Notes under the pieces: model-generated
The model's database searches: none
What the model saw: the letters and a program-made list of their open reading frames with translations, nothing else
Told to the model about the DNA's origin: nothing
In this document: positions 44,807 through 54,095 of the stretch, in pieces
How positions within the stretch are numbered: position 1 is the first letter of the stretch
Layout of the letters: each line of letters begins with the position of its first letter
Position numbers and translations under genes: made by a program
From: an uncultured Porphyromonadaceae bacterium
GTDB lineage: Bacteria > Bacteroidota > Bacteroidia > Bacteroidales > Muribaculaceae
Assembly (NCBI GenBank): GCA_947174235.1
Contig: CAMWID010000011.1
Coordinates: forward strand, 1-58,052
Length of the DNA: 58,052 nt
Direction: 5' to 3'

Positions 44807-46060
44807 CTATAAAGATGCCTTGCCTATATCGGTTCTGTGGAAGAGCGACGGGCAATCTATTTTTTCTATCTCAGCTTTTGCGGCAGCATTTGCCTCCGCA
44901 ATAGTCTTGCCTTTCCCTACCACCATAAGCACCCTTCCGCCTGCGGTCAGTATCTTGTCTCCCTCACGCTTGGTGCCCATGTGATAGACCTCAGCGTTGA
45001 CATTGCCAAGACCTTTGATCTCCACGCCTTTCTTATATGAGCCGGGGTAGCCTTCGGAAGCGAGCACCACTCCGAGATAGGCTTCGTCGCTCCATTTTGT
45101 CTCGCAGTCGCGCCCTTCCACAGCGGCTTCCACGAGATCATAGAAATCGCTTTCAAGACGCGGGAGCACCACCTCTGTCTCGGGGTCTCCGAAACGTGCA
45201 TTGAATTCAATTACCTTCGGACCGTCGGCAGTCAGAATAAGTCCGCCATAGAGCACTCCTTTAAAAGGCACTCCTTCCGCCACGAGTCCGTCAGCAGTGC
45301 GCTGAATGATTTCGCGGAGAGCCTTTTCCCTTATCTCATCAGAGACGAAAGGAACCGGAGAGTATGCCCCCATACCGCCTGTGTTGGGACCTTTGTCGCC
45401 GTCGAACGCCCGTTTGTGATCCTGCGCCATCGCAAGAGGATAAACTTTGCTGCCCGACACCACACACATGAAAGAGAATTCCGGTCCGTCGAGGAAATCC
45501 TCAACGACAACCCGACCTTTTCCAAATGCAGAATCAAGAAGCATGTCGCGGAGCGCGGCTTCCGCCTCTTCATAACTCAAAGCCACGACCACACCCTTTC
45601 CAGCCGCGAGACCGTCATATTTTATAACTGCCGGCAGCGGACGGTTTTTGACATATTCCCAGGCTTTCCCGAAATCATCGAATGCCTCGTAAGAAGCTGT
45701 GGGAACATTGTATTTTGTCATTATCTGCTTGGCAAACTCTTTGCTGCTTTCAATGCGAGCCGCCGCCTTTGTAGGTCCGAAAGCCTTGAGACCGGCTGCT
45801 TCCATCGCGTCGACAAGACCGACTGCGAGGGCTGCTTCCGGTCCAACTACAGTCATGTCGATAGCGTTGTCGCGTGCAAATGATACCAGGGCATCGACAT
45901 CTTCAACTCCGATTGCAACGCACTCGGCATCTTCAGCGATTCCGGCGTTGCCGGGCGCACAAAATATTTTTTCTACCTGAGGAGAGCGGGCGAGAGCCTT
46001 GACGATCGCGTGTTCGCGACCGCCACTGCCCACAACAAGCACTTTCTTATTCTTTTCCAT
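44807..46060 (-). CDS. purD: Phosphoribosylamine-glycine ligase (GAR synthetase)
   Basis: PurD makes GAR from phosphoribosylamine, glycine and ATP. The 417-aa ATP-grasp enzyme begins MEKNKKVLVVGSGGREHAI, and the body shows the ATP-grasp segments KYDGLAAGKGVVVA (about 140) and DHKRAFDGDKGPNTGGMGAYSP (about 212-233, the family signature) and the metal site EFNARFGDPETE (about 282). The start at 46060 is chosen over an upstream ATG because the signature start follows it at once. It is 7 bases after purH. Confidence 0.97.
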   Translation of the reverse strand: MEKNKKVLVVGSGGREHAIVKALARSPQVEKIFCAPGNAGIAEDAECVAIGVEDVDALVSFARDNAIDMTVVGPEAALAVGLVDAMEAAGLKAFGPTKAAARIESSKEFAKQIMTKYNVPTASYEAFDDFGKAWEYVKNRPLPAVIKYDGLAAGKGVVVALSYEEAEAALRDMLLDSAFGKGRVVVEDFLDGPEFSFMCVVSGSKVYPLAMAQDHKRAFDGDKGPNTGGMGAYSPVPFVSDEIREKALREIIQRTADGLVAEGVPFKGVLYGGLILTADGPKVIEFNARFGDPETEVVLPRLESDFYDLVEAAVEGRDCETKWSDEAYLGVVLASEGYPGSYKKGVEIKGLGNVNAEVYHMGTKREGDKILTAGGRVLMVVGKGKTIAEANAAAKAEIEKIDCPSLFHRTDIGKASL

Positions 46061-46067
46061 ATGCCAT

Positions 46068-47597
46068 TTAGTGTTTGAAATGGCGCATGCCGGTGAAGAG
46101 CATAGTGATGCCCTTTTCGTTGGCAACCTTTATGGAATCCTCGTCGCGGATGCTTCCACCCGGCTGTACAATCGCTGTCACCCCATATTTTGAGGCGAGC
46201 TCCACGGTGTCTCCGAAGGGAAGAAACCCGTCGGATGCGAGCACGAGACCTTCAGTGATTCCGGCAGCCTTTGCCTGTTCGAGAGCGATCTCGGCGGAGC
46301 CTACGCGGTTCATCTGTCCGGCTCCCACTCCGGCGGTAGCCCCGTCTTTCACCACGACAATGGCGTTGCTTTTCACATGCTTCACCACTTTCCAGCCGAA
46401 GTCCATTTCCATGAGCTCTTTGACGGAGGGCTTGCGTTCGGTGACACACATTTCTGCGGTGACATCCTTGCACTCCACGTCAGAATCCTGAACGAGAAGA
46501 CCGCCGTTGACACCCACATATTGTTTCTGGGGAGCCTTTACATTGTCCATCTTCACCTCAAGGAGACGCAGGTTTTTCTTTGAAGCGAGCACTTCAAGGG
46601 CTTCCGGTTCAAAGGAAGGCGCCATGACAATCTCAAGGAATATGGGCTTCATGAGACGTGCCACCTCGGCTGTGAGGGGGCGGTTCATGGCAACGATACC
46701 GCCGTAGATGCTCACCTTGTCAGCCTCGTATGCGCGTGTCCATGCCTCGAGAAGATCTTTGCCGATCCCGGCTCCGCAAGGATTCATGTGCTTGAGAGCG
46801 CAGCAGAATGGCTCGCTGAATTCGCGAACGATGTTGAGTGCCGCGTTGGCATCCTGGATATTGTTGTAGCTTAGTTCTTTGCCTCCGAGCTGTTTTGCGT
46901 GCGCCACTGAATACGACACCTCTTCCGGCGCACGGTAGAATGTAGCCGCCTGATGCGGGTTCTCACCATAGCGGAGTGTCTGGATGGCGTCGAAAGCGAG
47001 GAACAGTTTCTCATCCAGTCCGGCAGCCTTACGCATATATGTGGCGATATGGCTGTCGTAGAGAGCGGTGTGGGTATAAGCCTTTGCAGAAAGTTTGAGC
47101 CTGGTCTCGGGAAGTGTGTTGCCGTTTGCAGTGATCTCCTCGATGACAGTGGCATAGTCCGCGGGATCGCATACAACAGTCACATCGCGGAAATTCTTGG
47201 CTGCGCTGCGCAACATTGACGGACCGCCTATGTCGATATTCTCGACGGCATCTTCCATAGTGACTCCCTCTTTGGCGATTGTTGCCTCAAAAGGATAAAG
47301 GTTCACGCACACCATCTCGATGGTGCCGATACCGTTTTCGGCAAGTTGCGCCATATGCTCCTCGCTGTCGCGGCGACCGAGAAGACCTCCGTGTACTTTA
47401 GGGTGAAGGGTCTTCACACGTCCCTCGCATATTTCCGGGAATCCTGTCACGTCCTGAATGTCGGCGACCTCAAGTCCGGATCCGCGGAGCGTCTTGAGGG
47501 TTCCGCCTGTGGCTATGAGATCCCATCCGAGATTTTTAAGGGCGGTGGCAAATTCCACCACACCAGTCTTATCGCTTACACTTATTAAAGCTCTCAT
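46068..47597 (-). CDS. purH: AICAR transformylase/IMP cyclohydrolase
   Basis: PurH carries out the last two steps to IMP. The 509-aa protein has the N-terminal cyclohydrolase (SVSDKTGVVEFA, then KTLHPKVHGGLLGRR at about 65-79) and the C-terminal transformylase with the Lys-His pair in CCALKHMNPCGAG (about 261-273) and the segment DGFLPFGDTVELASKYGV. It uses 10-formyl-THF, supplied by FolD in the same cluster. It lies 22 bases after purN and 7 before purD. Confidence 0.97.
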   Translation of the reverse strand: MRALISVSDKTGVVEFATALKNLGWDLIATGGTLKTLRGSGLEVADIQDVTGFPEICEGRVKTLHPKVHGGLLGRRDSEEHMAQLAENGIGTIEMVCVNLYPFEATIAKEGVTMEDAVENIDIGGPSMLRSAAKNFRDVTVVCDPADYATVIEEITANGNTLPETRLKLSAKAYTHTALYDSHIATYMRKAAGLDEKLFLAFDAIQTLRYGENPHQAATFYRAPEEVSYSVAHAKQLGGKELSYNNIQDANAALNIVREFSEPFCCALKHMNPCGAGIGKDLLEAWTRAYEADKVSIYGGIVAMNRPLTAEVARLMKPIFLEIVMAPSFEPEALEVLASKKNLRLLEVKMDNVKAPQKQYVGVNGGLLVQDSDVECKDVTAEMCVTERKPSVKELMEMDFGWKVVKHVKSNAIVVVKDGATAGVGAGQMNRVGSAEIALEQAKAAGITEGLVLASDGFLPFGDTVELASKYGVTAIVQPGGSIRDEDSIKVANEKGITMLFTGMRHFKH

Positions 47598-47619
47598 TAT
47601 AAATTATGAAATATTAATC

Positions 47620-48192
47620 CTATAGTTCTTTAAGTATTTTCTGCACTGTGGCGGGGTAGAGCACATGTTCCTGCGCATGGATCATGGGTTCAAGTTCTTC
47701 ACGCAGGTTGCCTTCATACTGCACCGCCGCCTGGGATATTATCTTTCCTCCGTCAAGGGTATGGTCAACGTAATGGACCGTGACGCCGTAAATTTTCACG
47801 CCATATTCCATAGCCTGACCTATCGCGTCCGCTCCCTGGAATGCCGGGAGGAGCGAGGGGTGGATGTTGATGATTCTTCCCTCGTATGCCTCAAGAAGCA
47901 CATCACCGATGATCCTCATATAACCGGCGAGACATATGAGGTCTACCTCCTTTTCCCGGAGACGGGTGAGCAGCATTGTCTCGAAATCGGCTTTCGAGGC
48001 ATAATCGCGCGGGCGGAACTCCACCACGGGCACGCCGAATCTCGCGGCGCGTTCAGTGACGTACGCACCGGGACGGTCGGTGACACAAAGTGCCACCTCC
48101 GCGTCCACCCTTCCGTCAGCGCAGGCTTTGGCTATCGCCTCGAAGTTGGAACCGTTGCCGCTGGCAAAAATTGCGATCCGTTTCTTATCCAT
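47620..48192 (-). CDS. purN: Phosphoribosylglycinamide formyltransferase (folate-dependent)
   Basis: PurN formylates GAR with 10-formyl-THF. The 190-aa protein shows the start RIAIFASGNGSNFEAIA, the active-site Asn-His pair in IINIHPSLLPAFQGADA (about 106-122), and the catalytic Asp in VHYVDHTLDGGKII (about 140-153). The start is placed at 48192, with another ATG two codons upstream. It does the same step as PurT at 1501-2685, so the organism keeps both a folate and a formate route. Lies between purM and purH. Confidence 0.96.
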   Translation of the reverse strand: MDKKRIAIFASGNGSNFEAIAKACADGRVDAEVALCVTDRPGAYVTERAARFGVPVVEFRPRDYASKADFETMLLTRLREKEVDLICLAGYMRIIGDVLLEAYEGRIINIHPSLLPAFQGADAIGQAMEYGVKIYGVTVHYVDHTLDGGKIISQAAVQYEGNLREELEPMIHAQEHVLYPATVQKILKEL

Positions 48193-48240
48193 AATCAATC
48201 AAATAAATAATTGATGACCCTCAATTGATTTATATAATAA

Positions 48241-49269
48241 TTAATGATTGATCAGGACTCCTTCACCTTCGACGATTTTGCCGATTACGGAAGCTTTTTC
48301 CCCTGCCTTTGTAAGTATCTCTATCACCTTGGGAGCGTCCTCGCTGTTTACCGCGAGCACCATTCCGATCCCCATGTTGAAGATGTTGAACATCTCCCGG
48401 TGTGGAACCTTGCCATATTTCTCAAGAAGACGGAACACAGGCAGGATCTCCCAGCTTCCTTCCGTAATCTCGATCCCTTGTCCTTCCGAAAGGATGCGGG
48501 GAATATTTTCATCGAATCCGCCGCCGGTGATGTGGGCGATACCGTGAACGTCGATCTCTTTGAGAACCTCGTGTACCTGCTTCACATAGATGCGTGTCGG
48601 TGTAAGGAGCATTTCCCCGAGAGTCTGGTCTCCGGTCTCCTCATATTTGAGATTGAGATCGAGATTGTTGTCCGCCACGATCTTGCGGACAAGACTGAAT
48701 CCGTTGGAGTGTACACCTGAAGATGCGATGCCGACAAGCACGTCTCCGGCTTTCACTTTCGAGCAGTCGATGAGGTTATCTTTTTCCACGGCGCCGACAG
48801 TGAAACCTGCGATGTCATAGTCATCCTCGTCATACATGCCGGGCATTTCGGCGGTCTCGCCGCCTACGAGCGCGCATCCTGCCTGACGGCAGCCTTCAGC
48901 CACTCCCGCGACTATCGCTTCCACAACAGCGGGATGGTTTTTGCCGACAGCCACATAGTCAAGGAATACAAGCGGCTCCGCTCCCTGCGCGAGCACGTCG
49001 TTGACGCACATCGCCACTGCGTCGATGCCGATGGTGTCGTGTTTGTCGAGAGCGAACGCGAGTTTGAGCTTGGTGCCTACTCCGTCGGTGCCGCTTACAA
49101 GAATCGGATGTTTATAGTTGAGTGAACCGAGGTCAAACATACCGCCGAACGCGCCGATGTTGCCCATACATCCGCGACGGTTGGTCGACGCGACGTGTTT
49201 CTTGATCCTGCTGACCACTTCGTAGCCGGCTTCAAGGTTCACGCCGGAGGCTTCATAACTTTTTGCCAT
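48241..49269 (-). CDS. purM: Phosphoribosylformylglycinamidine cyclo-ligase (AIR synthase)
   Basis: PurM closes the imidazole ring to give AIR. The 342-aa protein belongs to the PurM/PurL ATP-binding superfamily and shows [16 protein letters not shown] (about 58-73), [23 protein letters not shown] (about 81-103), [13 protein letters not shown] (about 135-147) and [16 protein letters not shown] (about 242-257). It is preceded by a 135-bp gap holding a large inverted repeat, and is followed by purN. Confidence 0.97.
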   Translation of the reverse strand: MAKSYEASGVNLEAGYEVVSRIKKHVASTNRRGCMGNIGAFGGMFDLGSLNYKHPILVSGTDGVGTKLKLAFALDKHDTIGIDAVAMCVNDVLAQGAEPLVFLDYVAVGKNHPAVVEAIVAGVAEGCRQAGCALVGGETAEMPGMYDEDDYDIAGFTVGAVEKDNLIDCSKVKAGDVLVGIASSGVHSNGFSLVRKIVADNNLDLNLKYEETGDQTLGEMLLTPTRIYVKQVHEVLKEIDVHGIAHITGGGFDENIPRILSEGQGIEITEGSWEILPVFRLLEKYGKVPHREMFNIFNMGIGMVLAVNSEDAPKVIEILTKAGEKASVIGKIVEGEGVLINH

Positions 49270-49315
49270 TTCTATATTTGAGTTTTGAGTTTTCAGTTTT
49301 GGGAGTTATTTTTTT

Positions 49316-49386
49316 GTTTTGAGTCGGGATTAATCGGGATTGATCAGGAGAATCTTGATCAATCGGGATTTCCCGAAACTCAAAAC
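49316..49386. repeat. Large AT-rich inverted repeat between purL and purM
   Basis: The outer 9-bp arm GTTTTGAGT (49316-49324) pairs with 49378-49386 and the inner 8-bp arm ATTGATCA (49339-49346) with 49356-49363, with CGGGA/TCCCG partly joining them. The total span is 71 bases. It contains the GATTAATC core also seen at 39508 and 43724. Confidence 0.8.
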
Positions 49387-49404
49387 AAAAATTAAAAATT
49401 ATAA

Positions 49405-52400
49405 TCAGAGTTCTCCTCTGAAATATGCCACGGCGTTGGCAAACAGGTTCTGGCGTTTGTTGCCGGAGATGTTTTTCATCAGCCCGTCGTCATACCGTTC
49501 GGAATGAGCCATTTTGCCAAGAATAAGCCCGTCGGGAGAGATTATGCCCTCGATCGCTTCCGAGCTTCCGTTGGGATTTGCCGGAGAATCCATGGTGGCG
49601 TTACCCTCGCTGTCAGCATACTGGAACGCGATCTGTCCGTTTTTGCGCAATGTTGCGGCAAGGTTGGCGTCAGCCACAAATTTTCCTTCGCCGTGCGACG
49701 CTGCCACGGCGTGAATCTCCCCGAGTTCGAATCCTTTGAGCCAGGGTGACGCCACAGAGCCAACGCGGGTGTTGACGATCTGGGAAATATGACGGTTGAT
49801 ATCGTTGTGGAACAGTGTGGGGGACTCAGCATCGAGTTCGCCGATCTTGCCGAACGGGAGCAATCCCGATTTCACGAGAGCCTGGAATCCGTTGCAGATA
49901 CCGAGAATAAGTCCGCCGCGTGCGTGGAGACGTTCGATAGCCCCTTTTACCTTCTCGTTCATGATGACGCTGGCGATAAATTTGCCGCTTCCGTCAGGCT
50001 CGTCGCCTTCGGAGAAGCCTCCGGAGAATGCGAGAATGTCGCAGGCGTCGATGAGATCTGCCATTTCGGAAGTCGATCTTTCGATGTCGTCAGCCGACAG
50101 GTTGCAGAATACGGACGATGTGATTTCCGCACCTTCAGCCGCGAAAGAGGCAGCCATATCATAATCGCAGTTGGTGCCCGGGAAGACGGGAAGGTATACC
50201 ACAGGATGTTGCTTCGGTTCACCCTCATATCTTACGGTGTTCTCTCCTGACACGGCGTTCTCAACTTTGCCGCATACCGGAGTTCTGTCAGGGTAAACGG
50301 ATGTGAACTTCACTCTGTTTGCCTCGAACGCCTCGTCGATAGAGATTTCTACGCCGTTCACTGTGATGGATCCGTTGCCGGCGGTCTCGCCTATGAGATC
50401 GAAATCCGGAAGATGGAGCATGTCTTTACTCTCTATCACGATAGATCCGTTGCCGTAGTTGAACAGGTCGCTCTCTTTGACTTTAACGTCAGCCCCGATT
50501 CCGTTGCCGAAGCTCATCTTGGCGAGAGCTTCCGCGAGACCTCCGAATCCGAGAGCGTATCCCGATACTACCGTCCCCTCCTCGATGAGGCTTTGCAACA
50601 TCTTGTAGTTGGTCTTTAGCCTGACCGTATCCGGCATCAGCGAGGGGAGGGGCGTGTGGCGGACAATGTATATGAAGTTGCCCGGATTCTTGAATTCAGG
50701 GCTTATCACATGTCGGCTGTCAACCGGCGCGACTCCGAACGCTATCAAGGTGGGAGGCACACTGATATTGGCGAAAGTGCCGCTCATGGAGTCTTTCCCT
50801 CCGATCGATGCCAGTCCGAGTTCAGTCTGCATGCGGAGGGTGCCGAGGAGAGCCGCGAGCGGTTTGCCCCATGATTCACGGGAATGCATGCGTTCGAAAT
50901 ATTCCTGATAAGAGAAACGCATGCGTTCATAATCGGCACCGGCAGCCACAGCTTTGCTTACCGCCTCAATCACCGAATATGCGGCTCCGTGATACGGGCT
51001 CCATTCTGTCAGGAATGGATTGAATCCGAACGCCATCATGCTGGCTGTGTCAGTGTGTCGGTTCCCTACGGGGAGCTTCTGGACAGACACCTGGGTCTCA
51101 GTGCCCTGGGTCTTGCCTCCAAACGGCATGAGGACTGTAGACTTTCCGATGGATGAGTCGAAATGTTCGATAAGTCCTTTCTGAGATGTCACGTTGTCGT
51201 CGGCGAGTAAGTTGAGGAATTTTTCTTTCAGGTTATCTCCTTTCACCTCATGTACAAACGGGTCACGCGGTTCGATAGTGCCGATAGTGGCTTGTGCGAA
51301 GTGTCGTGCTCCGGCAGAATCGATAAACTCCCGGCTGAGGTCAGCCACGACCTTGTCGCCATAGAACATGCGCATCCTTCCGGTGGAGGTGACGTCTGCC
51401 ACATGATTCACCTCGAGGTTTTCCTCGTGGCAGTAATTCATGAATTCCTCCATGTCTTTTTTCTCTACCACTACCGACATGCGTTCCTGGCTTTCGCTGA
51501 TGGCAAGTTCCGTGGTGTTAAGTCCGGAATATTTTGTGGGGACCCTGTCGAGATGAATGTCAAGGCCGTCGGTAAGCTCGCCGATAGCCACGCTCACGCC
51601 TCCGGCTCCGAAGTCGTTTGATTTCTTGATAAGTCTTGTCACCTCAGGGCGGCGGAACAGACGGGCGATCTTGCGCTCTTCAGGAGCGTTGCCTTTCTGC
51701 ACCTCGCTGCCGCATTCCTCAAGCGACGAGGTGGTGTGTTCTTTTGAAGAGCCTGTGGCTCCGCCGATGCCGTCGCGTCCGGTGCGTCCGCCGAACATTA
51801 GCACCACGTCGCCTTCGGCAGGGCTTTCACGCCTTACGTCTTCTGCCTTGACTGCTCCGACAACGGCACCTACCTCAAGGCGTTTCGCCACATAGTCGGG
51901 ATGGTATATCTCGCGGACATGAGTGGTGGCGAGACCTATCTGGTTGCCGTAAGATGAATAGCCGGCTGCGGCACGCAGGGATATGACGCGCTGTGGAAGC
52001 TTGCCTTCCATAGTCTCGGAAACCGGTTTGTAGATGTCGCCCGCGCCAGTGACGCGCATTGCCTGATAGACGTAGCTTCTTCCGCTCAACGGGTCGCGGA
52101 TAGCTCCTCCGAGACAAGTGGAAGCACCTCCGAACGGCTCGATCTCCGTAGGATGGTTGTGTGTCTCGTTCTTGAACTGTAGCAGCCAGCGTTCTGTCTT
52201 TCCATCAACGTCGACATCCACATATATGCTGCACGCGTTGTTTTCCTCGCTCTGCTCAAGGTCGTCGAGAAGTCCTTGTGTACGGAGATAGCGCGCACCG
52301 ATCGTGGCAAGATCCATAAGGCAGAGCGGTTTGTTCTCTCTGCCGAGGACGCGGCGAATTTCGTGCCACTGGCGGAGACTTTCTTCAAGGTCGGCAGATG

Positions 52401-53115
52401 CGAAAGAATCATCCACCTTGATGTCGGTAAGCTCTGTGGTGAAGGTGGTGTGGCGGCAGTGGTCGCTCCAATATGTGTCGAGAATGCGGAGTTCTGTCTC
52501 GTTGGGATCGCGTCCTTCGGCTGTGAAATATTTCACTACCTCCATAAGGTCGTCGCCGTTCATGGCAAGACCCTTCTCCTTGCACCAGGCAGGCGCTTCG
52601 GCGGCAGAAATTGATCTGAACCCTTCAAGCACGGGCACAGGTTTTGCGGCGGCGCGTTCCGGAGCTGCGAGTATCGACAGGTCTTTCTCGCGTGATTCAA
52701 CGGCATTTATGCAGTAACGGGAAATTTTTTTCAATTCCTCTTCTCCTACCGAGCTGTCGAAAATTATCAGTTTTGCACTGCGGATCTCGATGTCAGCGTC
52801 CGGTTTTATGAGTTTCACGCACTCTACTGCTGCAGCCGCACGCTGGTCGAACTGCCCTGGGAGTGATTCGATGGCGAGATACGGGCGTCCGGCTGTGTCG
52901 GCGTTTTCAGACACGGTGTCGGTGGCAGGCTCTCCGAAAACTTTGTAGCTGCTTTTCTCCACAAGTTCGGGCGTGAAACCGAAAAGGTCGTACACGCACA
53001 GGAGGCGCAGGTCCTGAATGTTCAGTCCGAGATTTGAATTGAGCTCATTTCTGAGGCTTTCCGCCTCAACCCTGTATGGCTCACGTTTCTCTACGAAAAT
53101 TCTGTATGGGGTCAT
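49405..53115 (-). CDS. purL: Phosphoribosylformylglycinamidine synthase, single-chain
   Basis: PurL converts FGAR to FGAM with glutamine and ATP. The 1236-aa protein is the large fused type: an N-terminal PurS-like domain (to about 165), a linker, two PurM-like halves with SDHCRHTTFTTEL (about 229-241), KNETHNHPTEIEPFGGAST (about 323-341) and the later KDSMSGTF repeat-half segment, and a C-terminal glutamine amidotransferase with nucleophile Cys1074 in LGICNGFQALV. The start is moved to 53115 because MTPYRIFVEKRE follows it directly; the longer frame adds an unstructured tail. It follows purE after a 114-base gap. Confidence 0.96.
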   Translation of the reverse strand: MTPYRIFVEKREPYRVEAESLRNELNSNLGLNIQDLRLLCVYDLFGFTPELVEKSSYKVFGEPATDTVSENADTAGRPYLAIESLPGQFDQRAAAAVECVKLIKPDADIEIRSAKLIIFDSSVGEEELKKISRYCINAVESREKDLSILAAPERAAAKPVPVLEGFRSISAAEAPAWCKEKGLAMNGDDLMEVVKYFTAEGRDPNETELRILDTYWSDHCRHTTFTTELTDIKVDDSFASADLEESLRQWHEIRRVLGRENKPLCLMDLATIGARYLRTQGLLDDLEQSEENNACSIYVDVDVDGKTERWLLQFKNETHNHPTEIEPFGGASTCLGGAIRDPLSGRSYVYQAMRVTGAGDIYKPVSETMEGKLPQRVISLRAAAGYSSYGNQIGLATTHVREIYHPDYVAKRLEVGAVVGAVKAEDVRRESPAEGDVVLMFGGRTGRDGIGGATGSSKEHTTSSLEECGSEVQKGNAPEERKIARLFRRPEVTRLIKKSNDFGAGGVSVAIGELTDGLDIHLDRVPTKYSGLNTTELAISESQERMSVVVEKKDMEEFMNYCHEENLEVNHVADVTSTGRMRMFYGDKVVADLSREFIDSAGARHFAQATIGTIEPRDPFVHEVKGDNLKEKFLNLLADDNVTSQKGLIEHFDSSIGKSTVLMPFGGKTQGTETQVSVQKLPVGNRHTDTASMMAFGFNPFLTEWSPYHGAAYSVIEAVSKAVAAGADYERMRFSYQEYFERMHSRESWGKPLAALLGTLRMQTELGLASIGGKDSMSGTFANISVPPTLIAFGVAPVDSRHVISPEFKNPGNFIYIVRHTPLPSLMPDTVRLKTNYKMLQSLIEEGTVVSGYALGFGGLAEALAKMSFGNGIGADVKVKESDLFNYGNGSIVIESKDMLHLPDFDLIGETAGNGSITVNGVEISIDEAFEANRVKFTSVYPDRTPVCGKVENAVSGENTVRYEGEPKQHPVVYLPVFPGTNCDYDMAASFAAEGAEITSSVFCNLSADDIERSTSEMADLIDACDILAFSGGFSEGDEPDGSGKFIASVIMNEKVKGAIERLHARGGLILGICNGFQALVKSGLLPFGKIGELDAESPTLFHNDINRHISQIVNTRVGSVASPWLKGFELGEIHAVAASHGEGKFVADANLAATLRKNGQIAFQYADSEGNATMDSPANPNGSSEAIEGIISPDGLILGKMAHSERYDDGLMKNISGNKRQNLFANAVAYFRGEL

Positions 53116-53229
53116 GATGATAGTTTGTTTGTGTTTTTTAAGTCCGGCGGATGATCTTGCCGTCACCGGTCAGCTGTTTTTCGTGAAAAATACCGGGCGG
53201 CGTGTGTTTACGTTTCCGTGACTTATGGG

Positions 53230-53700
53230 TCAGTCAAGTGTCGAAGCCAGGACTTTTTCAGCCTGCGAGCGGCGGAATTCATCCATTTTCACTTTGAGTT
53301 CACTGTCGTGGATGGCAAGCATCTCGATTGCGAGGAGGGCTGCGTTTTTCGCACCGTCTATCGCCACCGTAGCCACGGGGATGCCTGAGGGCATCTGTAC
53401 CATCGACAGAAGAGAGTCAAGACCGTCGAGGGTTTTCCCTTTGATCGGAACCGCGATCACCGGCAAAGTCGTGAACGCGGCCACGACTCCGGCGAGATGT
53501 GCGGCTCCTCCGGCTGCTGCTATCACGGTTGCGAATCCGCGGTCGCGCAGTCCGCTGACCCACTTCTCAAGTTCCGCAGGAGTGCGGTGGGCACTCAGCA
53601 CTTTAGTTTCTGACTCAACGCCAAACTGAGCGAGGGTCTCAGTGGCGGCTTTCATGACTCCCCAATCGCTTGTGGAGCCCATAACAACACCTATTTTCAC
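53230..53700 (-). CDS. purE: 5-(carboxyamino)imidazole ribonucleotide mutase
   Basis: PurE makes CAIR. The 156-aa protein has the class signature VVMGSTSDWGVM at the start, the SAHRTP loop (about 40) and AAAGGAAHLAGVVAA (about 66-80). GTG at 53700 is chosen: it puts the signature near residue 7, as in relatives. A GTG at 53736 in the same frame would place the terminator-like hairpin inside the gene. No purK was found in the window, so whether this is the class I (mutase, needs PurK) or class II (uses CO2 directly) type is open. It is first in the purine cluster and is preceded by a long leader. Confidence 0.92.
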   Translation of the reverse strand: MKIGVVMGSTSDWGVMKAATETLAQFGVESETKVLSAHRTPAELEKWVSGLRDRGFATVIAAAGGAAHLAGVVAAFTTLPVIAVPIKGKTLDGLDSLLSMVQMPSGIPVATVAIDGAKNAALLAIEMLAIHDSELKVKMDEFRRSQAEKVLASTLD

Positions 53701-53711
53701 TACTTGATCAA

Positions 53712-53751
53712 GTTTTAAAAAACGAATGGGCGCCACAAAAAACTTGTGGCG
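53712..53751 (-). terminator. Terminator-like hairpin just before purE (possible attenuator)
   Basis: On the minus strand CGCCACAA pairs with TTGTGGCG (53751-53744 with 53738-53731) and six T follow after 8 bases. It lies only about 30 bases upstream of the chosen purE GTG. A terminator here would block the whole purine cluster unless relieved. Confidence 0.6.
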
Positions 53752-53980
53752 TCCACTCCCGTTATATTGTTACACTTTTTTACCTGTCTGTCGCGTCCGG
53801 ACATGTGTCGGCGCATAATTACCACACAAGAGCACACGTTTGTTCCCGAAAGATACTGACGCGCACTTTTGATGCTCGAGATCCTGCCAGGCTTTCGTCT
53901 GGTGAGAGATATGTCGCGGCTTTGCCAGTTCATAAGGAATCAGGATGTCTTTCCCTTTGAAAAAGGGGGGTTGTGGTTCT
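53752..53980 (-). ncRNA. Structured purE leader, candidate regulatory RNA
   Basis: Between the promoter at 53986-53993 and the hairpin before purE lies about 230 bases of GC-balanced, structured sequence. Local complementary segments include CCCTTT/AAAGGG (53953-53967), ATCCTG/CAGGAT and CGCGTC/GACGCG on the minus strand. A 72-codon frame from a TTG at 53988 to 53770 stays open through it, but the TTG lies inside the -7 element, so it could not be the start of this transcript. I do not recognise a known riboswitch. It may be a cis-acting leader, a separate small RNA or a small-protein gene with a non-standard start. Confidence 0.45.
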
Positions 53981-53985
53981 GTGTG

Positions 53986-53993
53986 CAAAATTA
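53986..53993 (-). promoter_or_regulatory. -7 element of the purine cluster
   Basis: TAATTTTG on the minus strand matches TAnnTTTG. ATTG 22 bases upstream (54019-54016) is a weak -33. Transcription would start near 53980 and run through the leader into purE. Confidence 0.6.
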
Positions 53994-54095
53994 GTAAATA
54001 TTTCTGACATAATCACAATGTGGAAGTGTTAAAGTTTTGCACGGTTTGTCTGGTTATAGTCTGTTGCCTTTATTTTTTTTGGTTTGGCAGGGAAT

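Noticed and set aside
44634..44855. 73-codon frame with KRKTENG repeats before folD
   Set aside because: The repeats are a direct translation of the 7-bp DNA array; no start context or family supports a protein.
53752..53980. Known riboswitch class in the purE leader
   Set aside because: The conserved cores I know for purine, THF, TPP, SAM, glycine and preQ1 riboswitches were not seen, so no class was assigned.
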